The position numbers were made by a program, and so were the translations under genes. Under the pieces are notes generated by a model. The model did not search any database, was not told the origin of the DNA, and worked only from the letters and a program-made list of their open reading frames with translations. DNA of 64,000 nt, taken from NCBI GenBank assembly GCA_025618425.1, contig CM046846.1, positions 35,521,884 to 35,585,883 on the forward strand, given 5' to 3'. The stretch comes from Heliocidaris tuberculata. Lineage: Eukaryota > Echinodermata > Echinoidea > Camarodonta > Echinometridae. Positions 42,802 through 55,323 of the stretch are shown in pieces (within the stretch, counting starts at the first letter, position 1; every line of letters begins with the position of its first letter).

Positions 42802-43860
42802 AAATCTCAATCTCACCTCACCCTTTTCTTTGCCATTATTCCCCTCACTCATTCTTCCTTATCTTTCTCTTCCTCCCTAGTCCCCCTCTCTCTATCTCTC
42901 TCTCTTCCTGTCTTTATGTCTTTCCCGCTCTATGTTCAGAAACAAGTTTCGACGCGCCGACGTAGAAATTTTATGTGAAATCCATTCTTAGAGGCGCAAG
43001 CTGTGTTATATCGGTCTACTCGATTACTCGGTCTATTGGATGACGTGGATGACTGGCACGCCTTTTGGTTAGGAGATGTTGCCGAAAGCTGCCCTGTACA
43101 ATAAGATATGAGCAGCGGTGTGTCTATTCTTTAATTTATTCTGTGTTTTCTTTTAAATCACGACTGCTGGTGTAAAAAGAATGTAATCTGTAAAAATGAT
43201 ACCTTACAAAAATGTTTGCAGGTATTTTTTTTTTTTTTTTTTTTGTCTTTTCCATTATGAGTATTACGCAGGATAAATTAAAGTAATCTTTAGTAGATAT
43301 GGACACATTTTAGTTTCATTCACAAACTCATCTATCTAATAGCTTCATGCTTCTCGGTTGTAATCCTTCAACCTGTCTACCTCAGAGACATTATAAGCCG
43401 TTAATCCTCCAGAATCTGAAGGTCACCTTCCCGGAGCAATGCATTACAAGCTTGAAACGTGACGGACACTTTCGGAGGGGGTGGGTACTTGACGAACGCT
43501 CGTACGCTCGATCACACATTGGCCGCACAAGCAAACGACATGCGATATTCACGGACGACCTCTCGGGTTGTTATCTATATTTGTTCGATAAAAAGCACTA
43601 GGCTGACCCCACGGTGTCGTCACAATAGTGTTGTTCACTGTCCTCTTTCGGATCTAATCTGTGCACGTAGTCCAATATCTTCTTCGGGAACAGCCTACAG
43701 AAAACCATTTGATTTGTTTTCGTTTTGACGTTCATTCCATATACCGTTCATCTACATATACTTGCAATCTTTTTTACATTATGGCGACATTGAATTATGC
43801 ATTATAAGCACAGCTTGAGTTGACGTCCTCATCATAAATAAAATGTTTATACAATAATAA
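42306..43860 (+). other. Intergenic with (TC)n at 42,776-42,801
   Basis: The segments 42,400-42,500 and 43,350-43,620 are relatively GC-rich (GGGTCCGCGCGGAACACAAG), but short frames there lack domain signatures. Poly-T at 43,227-43,244. No gene is supported. Confidence 0.4.
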
Positions 43861-44639
43861 TAAACCCCTCAAAAAAGGTTTGGAAACTCAAGTTCGATCG
43901 ATTATATCTCTCTCTCGTCCTGGCATAATCATCGCTTTGTTTAGCATCATTAGAAAGTGTGTTTATTCCTCATTAAAATGATACCAAATTTGCAATGATT
44001 TTGCAGTCATGGAATGAGCAGTCCATCAGAATAAGGGGCAGGGTTAGAAGTTAACAGCTGCAAAATGCACGGAGAAGCACTGGTATTTTTTATGTAGAGC
44101 ACTCTTGTTTCTTTGACATAAGACATGTAAGAGAGTATGATTTTTGTAAATGACTGTGGGGCTATTGTTCCCAACTGGTCATCCAGATTTCAGATTTCAG
44201 ATTTAGATTTTATTTCATTACATTTTCATTTTTCAAAGTATATAACAAACAATATATAAAATAATTGACAACACAACTTAGTGCAGAAACATTTTCGATC
44301 ATTATAAGGAAAACAAAGTGCATTAAAGTTTGAGTTGTAAGGAAAAAATTGTAACATCAATGGAGACTACATTAATCCATGAATGTCAAATTCTTTAGAA
44401 TCATGAAAATGAAATTCAAGCACTATGTGACATGTCAGGCAAGATTCGCTTGTGTTTGGCCATGAACCTAAAATTGAATTTAAACCTTGAAGTTTCTATC
44501 GTGCTTTTCCTTTTTTTACAGCAATGAATTCATAACGTGTTCTTTGAAGGTTTCCATGGTGGGAAGATAAATTATGAGTTTGCGGTAACACCATGTAGGT
44601 TAGTCCTGAAAAGGACTGTTTAGTATCTTTCTTGTGAAT

Positions 44640-44870
44640 TTGTAGTTCTAAAAAGAACTCTCTTTGAAGAAGGAGTATACTCGACGTTTCGATCAGTGTG
44701 CTCTGATCGTCATCAGGAGTAGCTTGAGTGGAGAAAATACTCTCTATATAGAGAGAGTCAGGGCGAAGGATTAGTGGATCCGGTTGGTGATTAGTGGATC
44801 AGCCCTACTGTCTCAGTGAGCCAATGGCGGAGTGACGAGTAGGCGACCAGATTCCCTATTCATGTAAAAC
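44640..44870 (-). mobile_element. Penelope-like retroelement fragment (terminal repeat region)
   Basis: The minus strand carries a hammerhead-type core, then the GAGTATACTCC motif. Its upstream part, CGTCACTCCGCCATTGGCTC and GATCCACTAATCC, is of the sort found at the ends of Penelope-like elements, whose terminal repeats are known to carry hammerhead ribozymes. No reverse transcriptase or GIY-YIG coding sequence remains. Confidence 0.5.
44678..44721 (-). ncRNA. Hammerhead ribozyme motif (type I layout)
   Basis: Read on the minus strand: TACTC, core CTGATGA, stem II GATCAG / loop AGCACA / CTGATC, core GAAAC, then GTC and GAGTA. TACTC and GAGTA pair as a 5-bp stem I. The conserved core bases CUGANGA and GAAA and the cleavage-site GUC are all present. 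Stem III is minimal (AC/GU with no loop), as in the short, probably dimeric hammerheads of Penelope-like elements. One extra C lies between CTGATGA and stem II. Activity is not shown. Confidence 0.6.
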
Positions 44871-45384
44871 GTTGTGTTTTGCGTTATTTGTTTGAATGCT
44901 TTTGCATGTTTGAATGGTAATGCATGATTGTTTTAGTGCTTGCATATTTGTTTATGTGCAGTGTGTATGTTGCTCTTAGAAGATCATCTGATAACACAGT
45001 AGCCTTGCACTCTTCAACGAATAAAGAAGAATGCACAGTCCGAACAAAAGCAGTGCATTTTCCACGTTTGACCTTGCCCCTTACTTTGATGTACTGCACA
45101 TTCAATGACTGCAATAAAGAGGAATAAACAGACTTTCTAATGATACCAAACATAGTGATGATTATGCCATGACAAGAGCGGTACAATCTGTCATACTTTA
45201 GTTTCCAAACTTTTTTGAGGGGTTTATTTGTGAACGACGCACAGCGGAAAACGGATAATATAAACGAAGAGATGATTAGAGGCTTTTTTATTCTTATTCA
45301 CAACGTAATAATTGTGGAGCGCCAGGAGAGTCAAGTCTGACAGACATGTACGCTATACAAGAACCCGCTATGACTATTATTGGT

Positions 45385-45427
45385 ATTATTGATATTATTA
45401 TTATCATTATTATTATTATCATTATTA

Positions 45428-45461
<34 letters not shown>

Positions 45462-45484
45462 CATTATTATTATTATCATTATTA

Positions 45485-45518
<34 letters not shown>

Positions 45519-45538
45519 CATCATTATTATTATTATCA
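45385..45538. repeat. (ATT/ATC)n microsatellite
   Basis: About 150 bp of ATTATT with interspersed ATC units. It produces long Ile-, Leu- or Asn-rich frames in several frames, none of them genes. Confidence 0.95.
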
Positions 45539-46160
45539 AAAGAAAAAAAGAAATACATTTTAGATCAAATCAGCAACATTATGAACAGTTGGAGTTATAG
45601 AATATAACGACTTGTAAAAATATTGTTCTACCTAAATTTAATGAAGAGGCTGACTGAGGATTTTTGTGTTCAGGCAATTGATATTAATATGGAGGGCTAA
45701 AAAGGTTGGAAAAATGATTAATTACCATAAAACACCAGAAATCCCTCTTCAGTTGATTTTTACAAATGTTAACCTCAAATTGCACAATGCGGAATCCAGA
45801 TTCATATATGGGAGGGGATTTGTGACAAGCCAAAAAGGGGTTGTTATCACTTTTTATGCGTACTGGGCATACTTTCCATAACTAAGCCCAATTAAGTCTT
45901 TGGAACTATAATTTTCACTGGGTTTACCTGCACACTGTGCCTCCGAAATACCCCGTTGTTTTGTCCTTTACTGAAGAAATATTTTTTTAAAAACACTCTT
46001 ACGGCATTCAAGCCCTGTTTCAAGGAACTTACATTGTAAAGCTTGGTAGACGGGAACCGAATTAATGAGATGGAAAGTACTTTCCTCAGACGGTTAACCG
46101 TCAGAAATTGAAGCAGAAATGTCTCCAGTTCATTTTCATTAGGATTCTTTTATTAATGAC
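45539..46160 (+). other. Intergenic, nothing recognised
   Basis: AT-rich sequence with no credible exon or repeat match in the window. Confidence 0.4.
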
Positions 46161-46164
46161 ATGG

Positions 46165-46335
46165 CTAGTCTGCAGGAACAGACTCTATTTTGACACAAAA
46201 TTCCATAAAGCCTCTTTGCCAGTCTCGACACGTACAGTACAGGGCCTACGGGATGCAGTAGACCGTGCATTCTACATAGTCTTGCAGTTCAGACACTCTG
46301 TTAAGCATTACGAATGACAAGGGCTTGTGCCTGCA
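46165..46335 (-). repeat. Dispersed repeat, inverted copy of 19,555-19,760
   Basis: On the minus strand CTGAACTGCAAGACTATG, GGTCTACTGCATCCCGTAGG and CCCTGTACTGTA align with the 19.6-kb copy. Confidence 0.6.
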
Positions 46336-47440
46336 ACTAAAAAAAAGACATTACGTGGTTGCTGGAAGAACTCGAACGGTCACCTTCATTGTTTTAACGA
46401 AATTAGTCCAAATCACAAGACAATAGTCATCAATTCTCGGGTTTTCACAAACTTTTGGCATATCTTGCATGGACTGGTGTGAATGTAACCGTCAGGTCGG
46501 TTGAATCTTTCTACTGTGGTGGGGGATACGGATGTTTAGGATTTCAGACAAATCGGGATAGGTGAAATCTGAGACGAAAATAAACCAATTGTTCATATAT
46601 TTTTGTTGCTAATGATTAATACCAAGATTTATTGTAATATTAGTGATGTCATTTTTATACTGCAGTACGTTTCTGACAATTTACATGAATACACGCATAT
46701 AATATATAGCAATGTTTGAAACGAAAATTTTAGCTTATTTATGATATCAGTAGAATTGTTAATGATGTGAACAGTGATATAAATACCCCTGGTAAGCGTG
46801 TGGTTGTCCATTAATCCGCACCCCTTCCTGGTTTTACGCCTGTGGGTATGCGGGAGTACCTGTATAGGATTAAAATATCATTATATGGAACATGGTCTAA
46901 CCACGGATTATCAAGGATATCAAAATTCTCCTTTCACTAATCTCTTTGAACGAAATCCAGGAAATCTTTTCAGGTTTTACGAAGGTCTTCTATCTCTTTC
47001 AATTCTCAGTTGTTGGTTTATTCAGACCCAATGTACCATATAATTTTCATGCTGGCTTTACGGACAATTCTGCTCGTGATGTTTTGTGGAGAGTTCCTAT
47101 AGAATGTGGAGTTATTAAGCAGCTGCTTACTTGAGATCAATTTAATGTATTTTCGTTAGTGTTCAATAAATGCAGTATAACACCTTTTCATCCTATCCAG
47201 TCCATACAGAATTTCGATTTGGTATAGCGCCTTTTTTTCTTTCTTTCTTTCTTTCTTTCTTTTTTTTTCGGTTACGAAGCGCTTTACAATAATGTTTGCG
47301 CCACAAAGATGCAGAATGGTAACTTGAGCATTGACAAAAGAAATTTTTAAAAAAGAGACAATTTGAGCCAATAAAAGCATATGACAATCCTTGCTGTCTA
47401 ACAAAATAAATGGGCCTTCAAAGGTTTCTTGAACTGGTCC
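46336..47440 (+). other. Intergenic, with (CTTT)n at 47,238-47,270
   Basis: No gene is supported. The frames near 46,798-47,134 have no domain pattern. Confidence 0.4.
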
Positions 47441-47446
47441 ACAGAT

Positions 47447-47725
47447 GCTGGGCCTGATACAGGATTTTGTAAAAGGGGAGGGCACAAATCTCATAAAAAT
47501 TTTCTGACAAAAAAACAACAACAAATGTGTCAGATTTTTTTTGCTCCAATTTACCTCCATGACTCTCTGACAAGCAAAAAAAAAGGTTGTCAAAAGTTTT
47601 GGGCTCGCTTTGGTAGTTAAAAGTTCTCTGACAAGAAAAAAATGGTTATCAGTTCAAACAGGGGGGGGGGCAGAATGTACACTTTTCTTTCAAAAGGGGG
47701 GGGGGGGGTACACGGGCCGGAATTG
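47447..47725. repeat. Repeat related to 39,055-39,245
   Basis: Starts CCTGATACAGGATTTTGTAA, contains two TCTCTGACAAG units and ends in G runs and CACGGGCCGGAATTGAC. Confidence 0.6.
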
Positions 47726-47729
47726 ACAT

Positions 47730-48990
47730 TATTGATGTACTTATCTAAGACAATCTGGAAAATGTTTGCACACAAAGTACTGGATGAAGGCGTCGGTTCG
47801 TCATTCCATTAAAATTAAAGAATGGTGTAAGTGTTCTAAGAGGGACAATGTTCGCCCGACATGACGTAATGATAGATCAAACTCGTCATCCTAATCTCCT
47901 GTACTTATTTGAATGCATCGACACCATGAATATAGCACAAGACAAAGCTATCAAGGTGGCCGCAAAGCCTATGACCATGATGACGATTATGGTTACAATT
48001 TCAACTGGTGAAAACGTCTTCCAAGACATGTCTAATCAAGAACGTTGCTGGTATTTGAAAACGTGTAATGTTTTCTTAGGATGTATTGATCGTTATCTTG
48101 GTCATTATATTTCTTGCATTGAAAGGGCAAGGCTGATTTGGCCATGTGGGCGTTTATATGCGATGGGTAACATAATCTTGAAATTGGTGTTACAAGACTG
48201 CACTTGCAGCTTGTAAAGATGTCTGCTGTCGGCCTGCTTGAAGAATTAAATTGATGTTTTATGGATTGTGTTCTCAAGATATGATACAATGCAGTGACGA
48301 TAAACCTTGTCAACCCCATACCTTGATCAGGGGGCATCGCCAAAAGGGGTTGTTTGTGTGTGTGGGGGGGGGGGGTATGAATCTCCATTTTTTCAAATCT
48401 GTCGCTGAAGTTGACATTTTATAGGCTATCGGAAAATCTCAACAATAGTTTTGTTGTTTTTTGTTGTTTTTTGTTGTTTTTTGTTGTTTTTTGTTTGTTT
48501 TTTTGTTTGTTTTTGGTTTGTTTATTTGTTTGTTTGTTTTTGTTTTTTGTTTTTGTTTTTTGTTGTTGTTGTTATTGCTTATTTCGGGAAAAATGTGAAG
48601 AAAAAAAACGTGACAAAACAGACCCCTCACTTTTTCAAAATGGTCCAGCGATGCCCCTGATCTTGATCTTCTTGGAATGGCAAGGGCGGGTCACGTCGTC
48701 GTTATCGTCCAATGAGCAGCATCATCATCCCATCATGGTCAGGAAACTAGAGCATGGTTGCATTTGGAACAGATAATAAAGACATCGCTCCGTCGGCCTG
48801 TCTTTCGATATAAAGTGGAGAATGTTGAAGCTGTTTTGATGAGGATTATGTTCTCAGCCGTTTTACATGTTGATCTAAAAATCATCGTGAACCTGATTAA
48901 TCCCATGTTTTGATGTCTGCTCTCAGTGAATGACAAGGTTGGACAGTGGCGAAGACACAAATATAGTTTCTGTTCATACGGGTGGGCTGG
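47730..48990. repeat. Intergenic with two diverged direct copies of an unknown repeat
   Basis: GATGTCTGCTGTCGGCCTGCTTG, then TTATGGATTGTGTTCTCA at 48,215-48,275 resembles GACATCGCTCCGTCGGCCTG, then GGATTATGTTCTCA at 48,781-48,856. Between them lie a G run (48,364) and a (TTGTTTTT)n tract (48,445-48,570). Minus-strand frames over both copies show faint protein-level similarity (TADIFTSCKCSLV and SDVFIICSKCNHALV). Confidence 0.4.
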
Positions 48991-49007
48991 GGTTGATGGA
49001 TATATCA

Positions 49008-49044
49008 ACCCCCCCCCCCCCCATTCTTTTATTCACATGTCTCT

Positions 49045-49075
<31 letters not shown>

Positions 49076-49220
49076 ATACACACACACACTAACACCCACC
49101 CACACACATACACGCATTCTCTCTCTCTCATTTCAATTTCTCTTTCTGTTTCTTTTTAAATATTTATCTCTATTACTGTCTCTTTCCTTTTTCTGTCTTG
49201 TTCTTGCTTTCCTTATCCCC

Positions 49221-49262
<42 letters not shown>
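49008..49262. repeat. C-run, (TC)n and (CA)n low-complexity cluster
   Basis: C runs at 49,010 and 49,217, and (TC)n tracts at 49,040-49,075 and 49,231-49,262. The Leu/Ser-rich frames here are artefacts. Confidence 0.9.
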
Positions 49263-49265
<3 letters not shown>

Positions 49266-49559
49266 CCCGTCTTCCTCGACTCTCCTCCATCCTACATCGT
49301 AGCATTTAGTCAGCGGAAACTTAATGCTCTCTCTAACTCTCTCAGTGGATGCATAGCACAACCGGGCAATCATTCTGAATCGCTTTGAAATCCTGACAGA
49401 GATCACTCACATCGCTCACATCGCCGCGGCCGCTAGCTCTCGAATCGTTCAACGCATTAATTAAAGTGAAAATAATTATTTGATTTGAATAAAAGCAGAC
49501 AAAATGACAGAAACAGATTAGTAAAAGTTTCAGGAATATCCGATAAGAAATAAAAAGTT

Positions 49560-50015
49560 TACATTTTTGAAGTTGTAATCAGTCAACCACAAATTGGCAA
49601 TTCCGTGACGTATCTTGCTCCTCTCCTATTCGCTCAGTACGGAAAATTTCATAAATTTTCATTTTTCTTACTCTCTGAAGAAGGGAAAATTTTGTTTCAT
49701 ACAGGTTTCGTGTAAAAACATATGAGCAATGATTATATCTAAGGTGCATGTATTTTTAAATATTTTCTTTAAAGAAAATATTCAAAAATACTTAATTAAT
49801 TAATGATTTTGGGGTACAGAGCAAATGAGAGAGGAGCTCGCAAGATACGTCACGGAGATGTAAATTTGCGTTTGATTGGCATGATTACAACTTCAAAAAT
49901 TCATAACTTTCTTATTTCTCACCGTATTTTGCTCAAACCTTCACTGATATTTTTCTTTAATTTTTCTTCTTCTTTTAAAATCAACTTGTAATCAGGGTGG
50001 ACTCCCCCTTTAAAC
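49560..50015. repeat. Partly palindromic MITE-like element
   Basis: TTTTTGAAGTTGTAATCA at 49,565 mirrors TGATTACAACTTCAAAAA at about 49,881, and GACGTATCTTGC pairs with GCAAGATACGTC. The 3' edge AATCAACTTGTAATCAGGGTGGACT resembles the end of the 4,904-5,754 foldback. Confidence 0.55.
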
Positions 50016-51790
50016 AGAACAAGACAGGGTGATGCTTTATTTTCAGAAACGTAAGATTAATCGCATTACATTCACCGTAATAAATGACAATTACCATGAT
50101 TACATTCTTTGTGGTAAAAAGGTGTTTTAATAATTAAATGGGAGATGCGTTTTAACTATTACCATGTATCTTTTTCCTCTAAACTAAATGCATCGAAATA
50201 TTTATGTTCTATACTTGAATTTCTTTCCTTCACTTAAAGCCCCCCCCCCCTTTTTTTTTTTTTAAACAGTAGCAATAGTATTTGAACCAATGTGAAAAAA
50301 ATATCAGTCTTTGTTATGGAGCTGCTGTAAACAGAATCATTACTGGTTCGCAGCACGCTTGTTTAGAATTACGCTCATAAACAAACATGTCTCCAACTTG
50401 AATCGATGGCCTCAGTCTTGTCGACGATGTCCCATTTTTATGAGAAGGATTATGGCTAGCGATCTGGGATACGATGATGACACTCTCGGATAAGAAAACC
50501 CGTATCTGTTATTGCTAATTAACCAGCAGTGCCTCGGGGTGCAGCGTAATATGAGTTGGGGAAATGATCCGGAGAAGAGGGGGGGGGGGGGGGTAAAAAT
50601 CTCCTTTTTTCAAAGATTATTGTTAATTCTCATTCTGTCATTGACCATTTAGAAGAGACGCCGTGGGCAGTATACAGCACAGCGTAACACACGGGCACCA
50701 TTACAGGTGCAATTTGTAGAAAATTAACCCTGACAGCATGGAAAGTAAAAAAGTATGCACATTTAGCAATGATACTAATGTAGCATGTCTGAACAAATTT
50801 GAACTTTTATTTATCCGTTTGTACTGCAGCTGAAAGGTAATAGACCCAACACTGAGAGCCAGGTGATTATCATTAATAGATATGAATGCAGATCAAAACC
50901 CAAACCCTTTTTGCTCTCGTACGACAAATTGATAATTCATGAACTGTGATTAAATTCGGACAGAGATTAATTGATCTAGAACGAAAGCCTTTACTGACTT
51001 TTATTTTTAGAGCGATTCGCAGATGTATTGCAGTAGCTGTGCACTTTTTGCTTCAAATATGACATTAAAGACATTGAAACCATGCTCTTTCTGCTAGATC
51101 CTATTACTTTTTACTATTAAAAACAAAACAATACTTACTCTGACGTATCGTAGTCTTCAAAAAGATTCACGTACTGGAATATCTAATTAAACTCGTCATC
51201 CCTGTACATAATCGATGTGTTGTTCATATCCATGCTGTATATTTTTTTAAATACATATAGATCATCCTCAAACGTTTCCTCCATGTGTGTTTTCATTAAT
51301 GATACTATATGTGTGTTATCATTATACCCCTTTCAACTGCCTCAATCGTCGCCTCATGCATAAAAACGTTAGTTGTCTGCCGAGTGTTTAATCTCTTGAG
51401 AGACTAAGGGTAATCTAAAGCATGATATTGATCGGAGGCGTCTACCCTTATAGTAACGAACCGTGCCCAAATTAAATGACCTAAGGGTTACACAATCTGC
51501 AAATCACGGGCAATATCAGGTCGTTAATTGCATAATAAGAATGTACAGCGAATTAATTAGGGATTGATTTAAAGGTAAACACGTTACATCTTTTGCAAAA
51601 GTGAAAACCTAATAGTGTTTGAAATTCAAACGTTAAAATAGTGTCATTGACCCTCCATTTCACTTTGCAGTTTGAAATATCATGTAATACTACTGGAGTA
51701 AGCTAGTATATGAATGCTTTCAAAAAGGGTTATTATTTGTACATAGAGATAATGATACAAAAGAAGGAATTACCTGCCCATCCCCCGATT
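50016..51790 (+). other. Unique intergenic sequence, low in repeats
   Basis: No gene is seen. A C/T tract lies at 50,240-50,262 and a G run at 50,580-50,593. The stretch 50,850-51,560 is rich in TAAT/ATTA words (GATTATCATTAATAG, GAGATTAATTGATC, GCGAATTAATTAGG) and nearly free of microsatellites, so it may be regulatory; this is only a suggestion. Confidence 0.35.
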
Positions 51791-51848
51791 TTTCCTCTCT
51801 TTCTCTCTCTCTGTCTCTCGCTCTCTCCCTCTTTCTCTCTCTCTCTCC

Positions 51849-51880
<32 letters not shown>

Positions 51881-52700
51881 TTCACTCTCCCTTTCTTTCG
51901 CTGCTTAATAAGCAAGCGGAAATCATTTGGGGCAGACATTAATCTTCTAACGGCCTCTGTCTTGTATTCAGCTCACATCTCTTCAAACATCGCATACTCT
52001 TACACCATCATTCTTTAAAACCTTGCTCAACAATCAACAAAACACAAAACCATCTGCCGAGGCTGAATAAAAGTAGTTCATCATCTACCAGTGATTAATA
52101 CACGCTCAGTCTTAACGCTCTTAAAACACATGATTTATACCATTTATACACAACGCGCACACACTGTTCTGCGTATGTAACTCTATGGCACAACACACAC
52201 ACACACACACCCGCACGCACAATCTAACCCACGCTTAAATACTCAATTAACCTAAATAGAATGACAGATATTATCACTGGGATAGTAAAAAAATCAGTAC
52301 ATCATTGTGGCAGATTACTCATGAATGATGATGTATTGTATATATTGATCCGGTTGGCGAAAACAGGTTGCCTGCGGCTCATTGTACGTTGCAGGTTTGA
52401 ATTAATAGCGCATAGACGATTTATTGTCTGGTTGATTATGATTATCATTCCTAGCATCATCATCATCATAAGGATCATCAATATCGTCGTCATCATCCTC
52501 ATCATTGTCGTCGTATTTTTCTTAATTTCAATAATCAACTTTTGCAAGTCGGTATTCTATGAACCGCCTTATATTAAGTAGGAAATAATTTATGTCGGAA
52601 TTGTTAATTGTGGCTTGGCTGACCCCCCCCCCCCCCCCACACACACACACCACCACCACCACCACCACCACCACCATCACCACCACCACATCAAATGGTG
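51791..52700. repeat. Microsatellite-rich intergenic block
   Basis: (TC)n at 51,796-51,890; (CA)n at 52,193-52,211; (ATC)n-like at 52,455-52,510; a C run, (CA)n and (CAC)n at 52,623-52,690. No gene. Confidence 0.85.
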
Positions 52701-55320
52701 AATATTAGAAAGAGGTTGTTTTTTTGTTTTTTTAAAGGAAAGATAGAGAAAGGAAGGAAGATGGGAATTAAAGGAAAGGTGAAAAGAAAATGATTTGACC
52801 TCCATCCACACCCTCCTCTCACTCTTTGACCTTCTTTTCTCGTACTTCGTCTATCAAGTAAGATTGATGCTCCTTAATGACACTAGTGCCCCCTCAATGG
52901 CTAAACCCAAGTATGCCATCGTATCAGTGATTAAATAATGATGATCAATCATACTTTAGAAATAGATTATATTCTATTATCTCGAGCCGTAGCATGACCC
53001 TGCTTCTTTCTATGAAAATTAAAATTTATCTTTCTAGCCTTCTAGAACCTATACAACATGAGCGTTATCAACAAGTTCTTCAAACGAGAGTGCAATCTTG
53101 CTCCTTATTAGAATTAGAGTAAGACGCAGACGGTGTACTCAATCTCAAAATAGATCACGATATACAAGCATATGGATGACACTGTACACAGCAACGTAGC
53201 TATCTAATTCTAAAATCACAGCAATCTGCTTACCCAATTAGACACGGTGCTCAGGAGTGATTTTATTGGAAATAGAAACAAGCTTTCCTTGCGGGAATGC
53301 TCTCAGTGATCGTGAATCATGTTCGAATCTAAAGTTTAAGCCTGGATAAGTTGGTATAATTACAGTGACATGGCGTTTTTGTCTGCAAAGATATAAGATC
53401 ATCAGGTTTTTCATATTTATGGGCTATGTTTATGGGCAATGTTATGGCTTTTTGAAATTCTCTATCAATCAAAATTCACCTGCTGACGGTATATTGCATT
53501 ATCCTCTGCCAAAACTTGTTTATATGTACCGTGTGTTACATTATTTTTATACATTTACAATTAATATGAAAGGGGAAACGAAGAAGTCAGTTTCACGAGG
53601 AATATTATCGTTAAAGGTATAGAGAAATTTCTTTATATTGATGAAAAAATAAAATTAAATGTTACACTCTGATTGTCTTTCTCTCTCTCTCTCCCTCCCT
53701 CCCTCTTCCTCTATCTTTCTCTCTCTTTCTCCCTTCCTCTTCCTCTCTCTTTCTATCTCCCGTTATTCTCTGTCTTAACTGTGGACACGTTTTATTCTTT
53801 TCAATCGGATTCAAAATATTCTTGCGTATTATCGTTATAATCTGATAAAATATATTATTTGATAAAATCATCAGCACCATTAATAGTCTTTATTACAGTA
53901 AAATGTAACAAAATATGTTATTCATTTGAAATATTAATTAATGATATTTTACCCCCAATCCACATCCCTCCCACCTAGTTGTTTACTCCTTATCATCGGT
54001 CTACATACAGAGATTGATTTTCTCGTCAAGCCTCACGCTTCGGGCAATAGTAGGTTCACATCTAACTACGACGTTAAGAGGCTCGTGGTGACCGCAAAAA
54101 GCGTCGGATTTAACTATAATCACTTTATCACGGCGGCTTAAGTGTACGGGCTAAATACATCAATGTCGGGTTGCTTTGCCGGCATTCGATGTTATGGCTA
54201 CATTTATCAGAAGGCTGCTAACTTGAGAGCAACTTGAGTATGGCATGGTAGATGTTTTTATCATTGTTAATGTATAGTCAAGAGCGCGAATTTGGAAAAT
54301 ACTTTTCCCATGAAAATGTGGATGAGCTAAATAGAGGGAAACCTGATTTGTTATTTAGCGATAGTGGAGATGCAGTGTTGGCTGGGGCATAAAAAGGGAG
54401 TTTCGAGAATGTAGGCCAGTGATACGAGGAAAGTTGAAACGAAAACAAAAACATGACGTCAGGAGGGGTGCTGAGAGGAAAAAATAATGGAACATTAAAC
54501 AAATGTACAAGAGAAGAGACAAACAAAATCAAAGGAGTAACATATTGAAGAGAGAGAGGGAGGAAGAAATGTGAAGAAGAAGAAGAAGAAGAGAGCAAAT
54601 AAGACTTACGGGTGAATGTTAGGAACATGGCAAGATGGTAAGGAAGACCTGAGAAATCCTGATAGAACACAGGACGAATTCATTATCTAATGTTATATTG
54701 CTTTCAATTACAGCGCATAATGTTATACGGCGATGCCAGATCGTGCACGTAAACACGGTAAACGTATGCTTTTCGTCACCGCCGATCGGAACGGAGCAGG
54801 CAATCAAAACGCAATCCACACGGGTGTATTTTGCGCTAGTGCAGAAGGTCCCTGAACAGTGCGGTCTTCGACCCCAGTTCTTAGTAGCGTCACAATCACG
54901 TCTGGTTATTTAACTACGCCAGTTTTGTGATTGAGCACCACTCTTCAAGGGGTACTAGTATCGAGTTGACAATGTACAGTGTGAATGGCTCTCTGAATCC
55001 CAAACACATTTATACACGCCCACTCCCGCATTTGTCGAGATTAGTTTACTCTGCACGTAGACTATGTCCTTTGAGAGAAAGACAAACAAGTGAAAGTGAT
55101 CTTCATATGTCTAAAACATGTCCCAAGAATACTAGATTTTCAAGTACTATGAAAAGGATTGAAATCTATTCTGTTGATTTCCTAATTTCATACATTAGCT
55201 TTGTTCATGTATTTATGTTGGCTGGCCGACATTAAGAAAATTAAAACAAGTCCCCCTCCCATCGTCCACCTTTCTTCCCGACAATATAAACGATATTTTT
55301 AATCATGATAGTTATCACAG
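52701..55320 (+). other. Intergenic, no gene recognised
   Basis: (TC)n-rich tract at 53,678-53,758. 54,690-54,910 contains a frame of 71 codons after TTTCAATTACAG with balanced composition, but no domain pattern and no donor. 53,990-54,190 is GC-richer unique DNA. Upstream exons of the LRP12-like gene were searched for by eye (Cys-rich LDLa or CUB patterns) and none was found. Confidence 0.4.
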
Positions 55321-55323
55321 CTA

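Larger units (their letters stand above)
43861..45226. mobile_element. Non-autonomous DNA transposon with TAAACCCCTC terminal repeats, carrying nested insertions
   Basis: The left end TAAACCCCTCAAAAAAGGTT is mirrored by the right end CTTTTTTGAGGGGTTTA, giving 1,366 bp. TA at both ends fits Tc1/mariner-type insertion (inference). The interior matches 30,018-30,750. Nested inside are an (AGATTTC)n-started retroelement-like end (about 44,186), a TTAGTCCTGAAAAGGACTG repeat (44,573-44,628) and a Penelope-like fragment (44,640-44,870). No transposase frame is intact. Confidence 0.75.

Noticed and set aside
45294..45607. Poly-Ile, poly-Leu and poly-Asn frames
   Set aside because: Direct translation of an (ATT/ATC)n microsatellite.
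46108..46317. 69-codon frame with mixed composition
   Set aside because: Overlaps a dispersed repeat that is present in inverted orientation at 19,555-19,760.
54698..54913. 71-codon frame after an acceptor-like TTTCAATTACAG
   Set aside because: No donor, no recognisable domain and no supporting neighbour exon; kept only as unassigned intergenic sequence.
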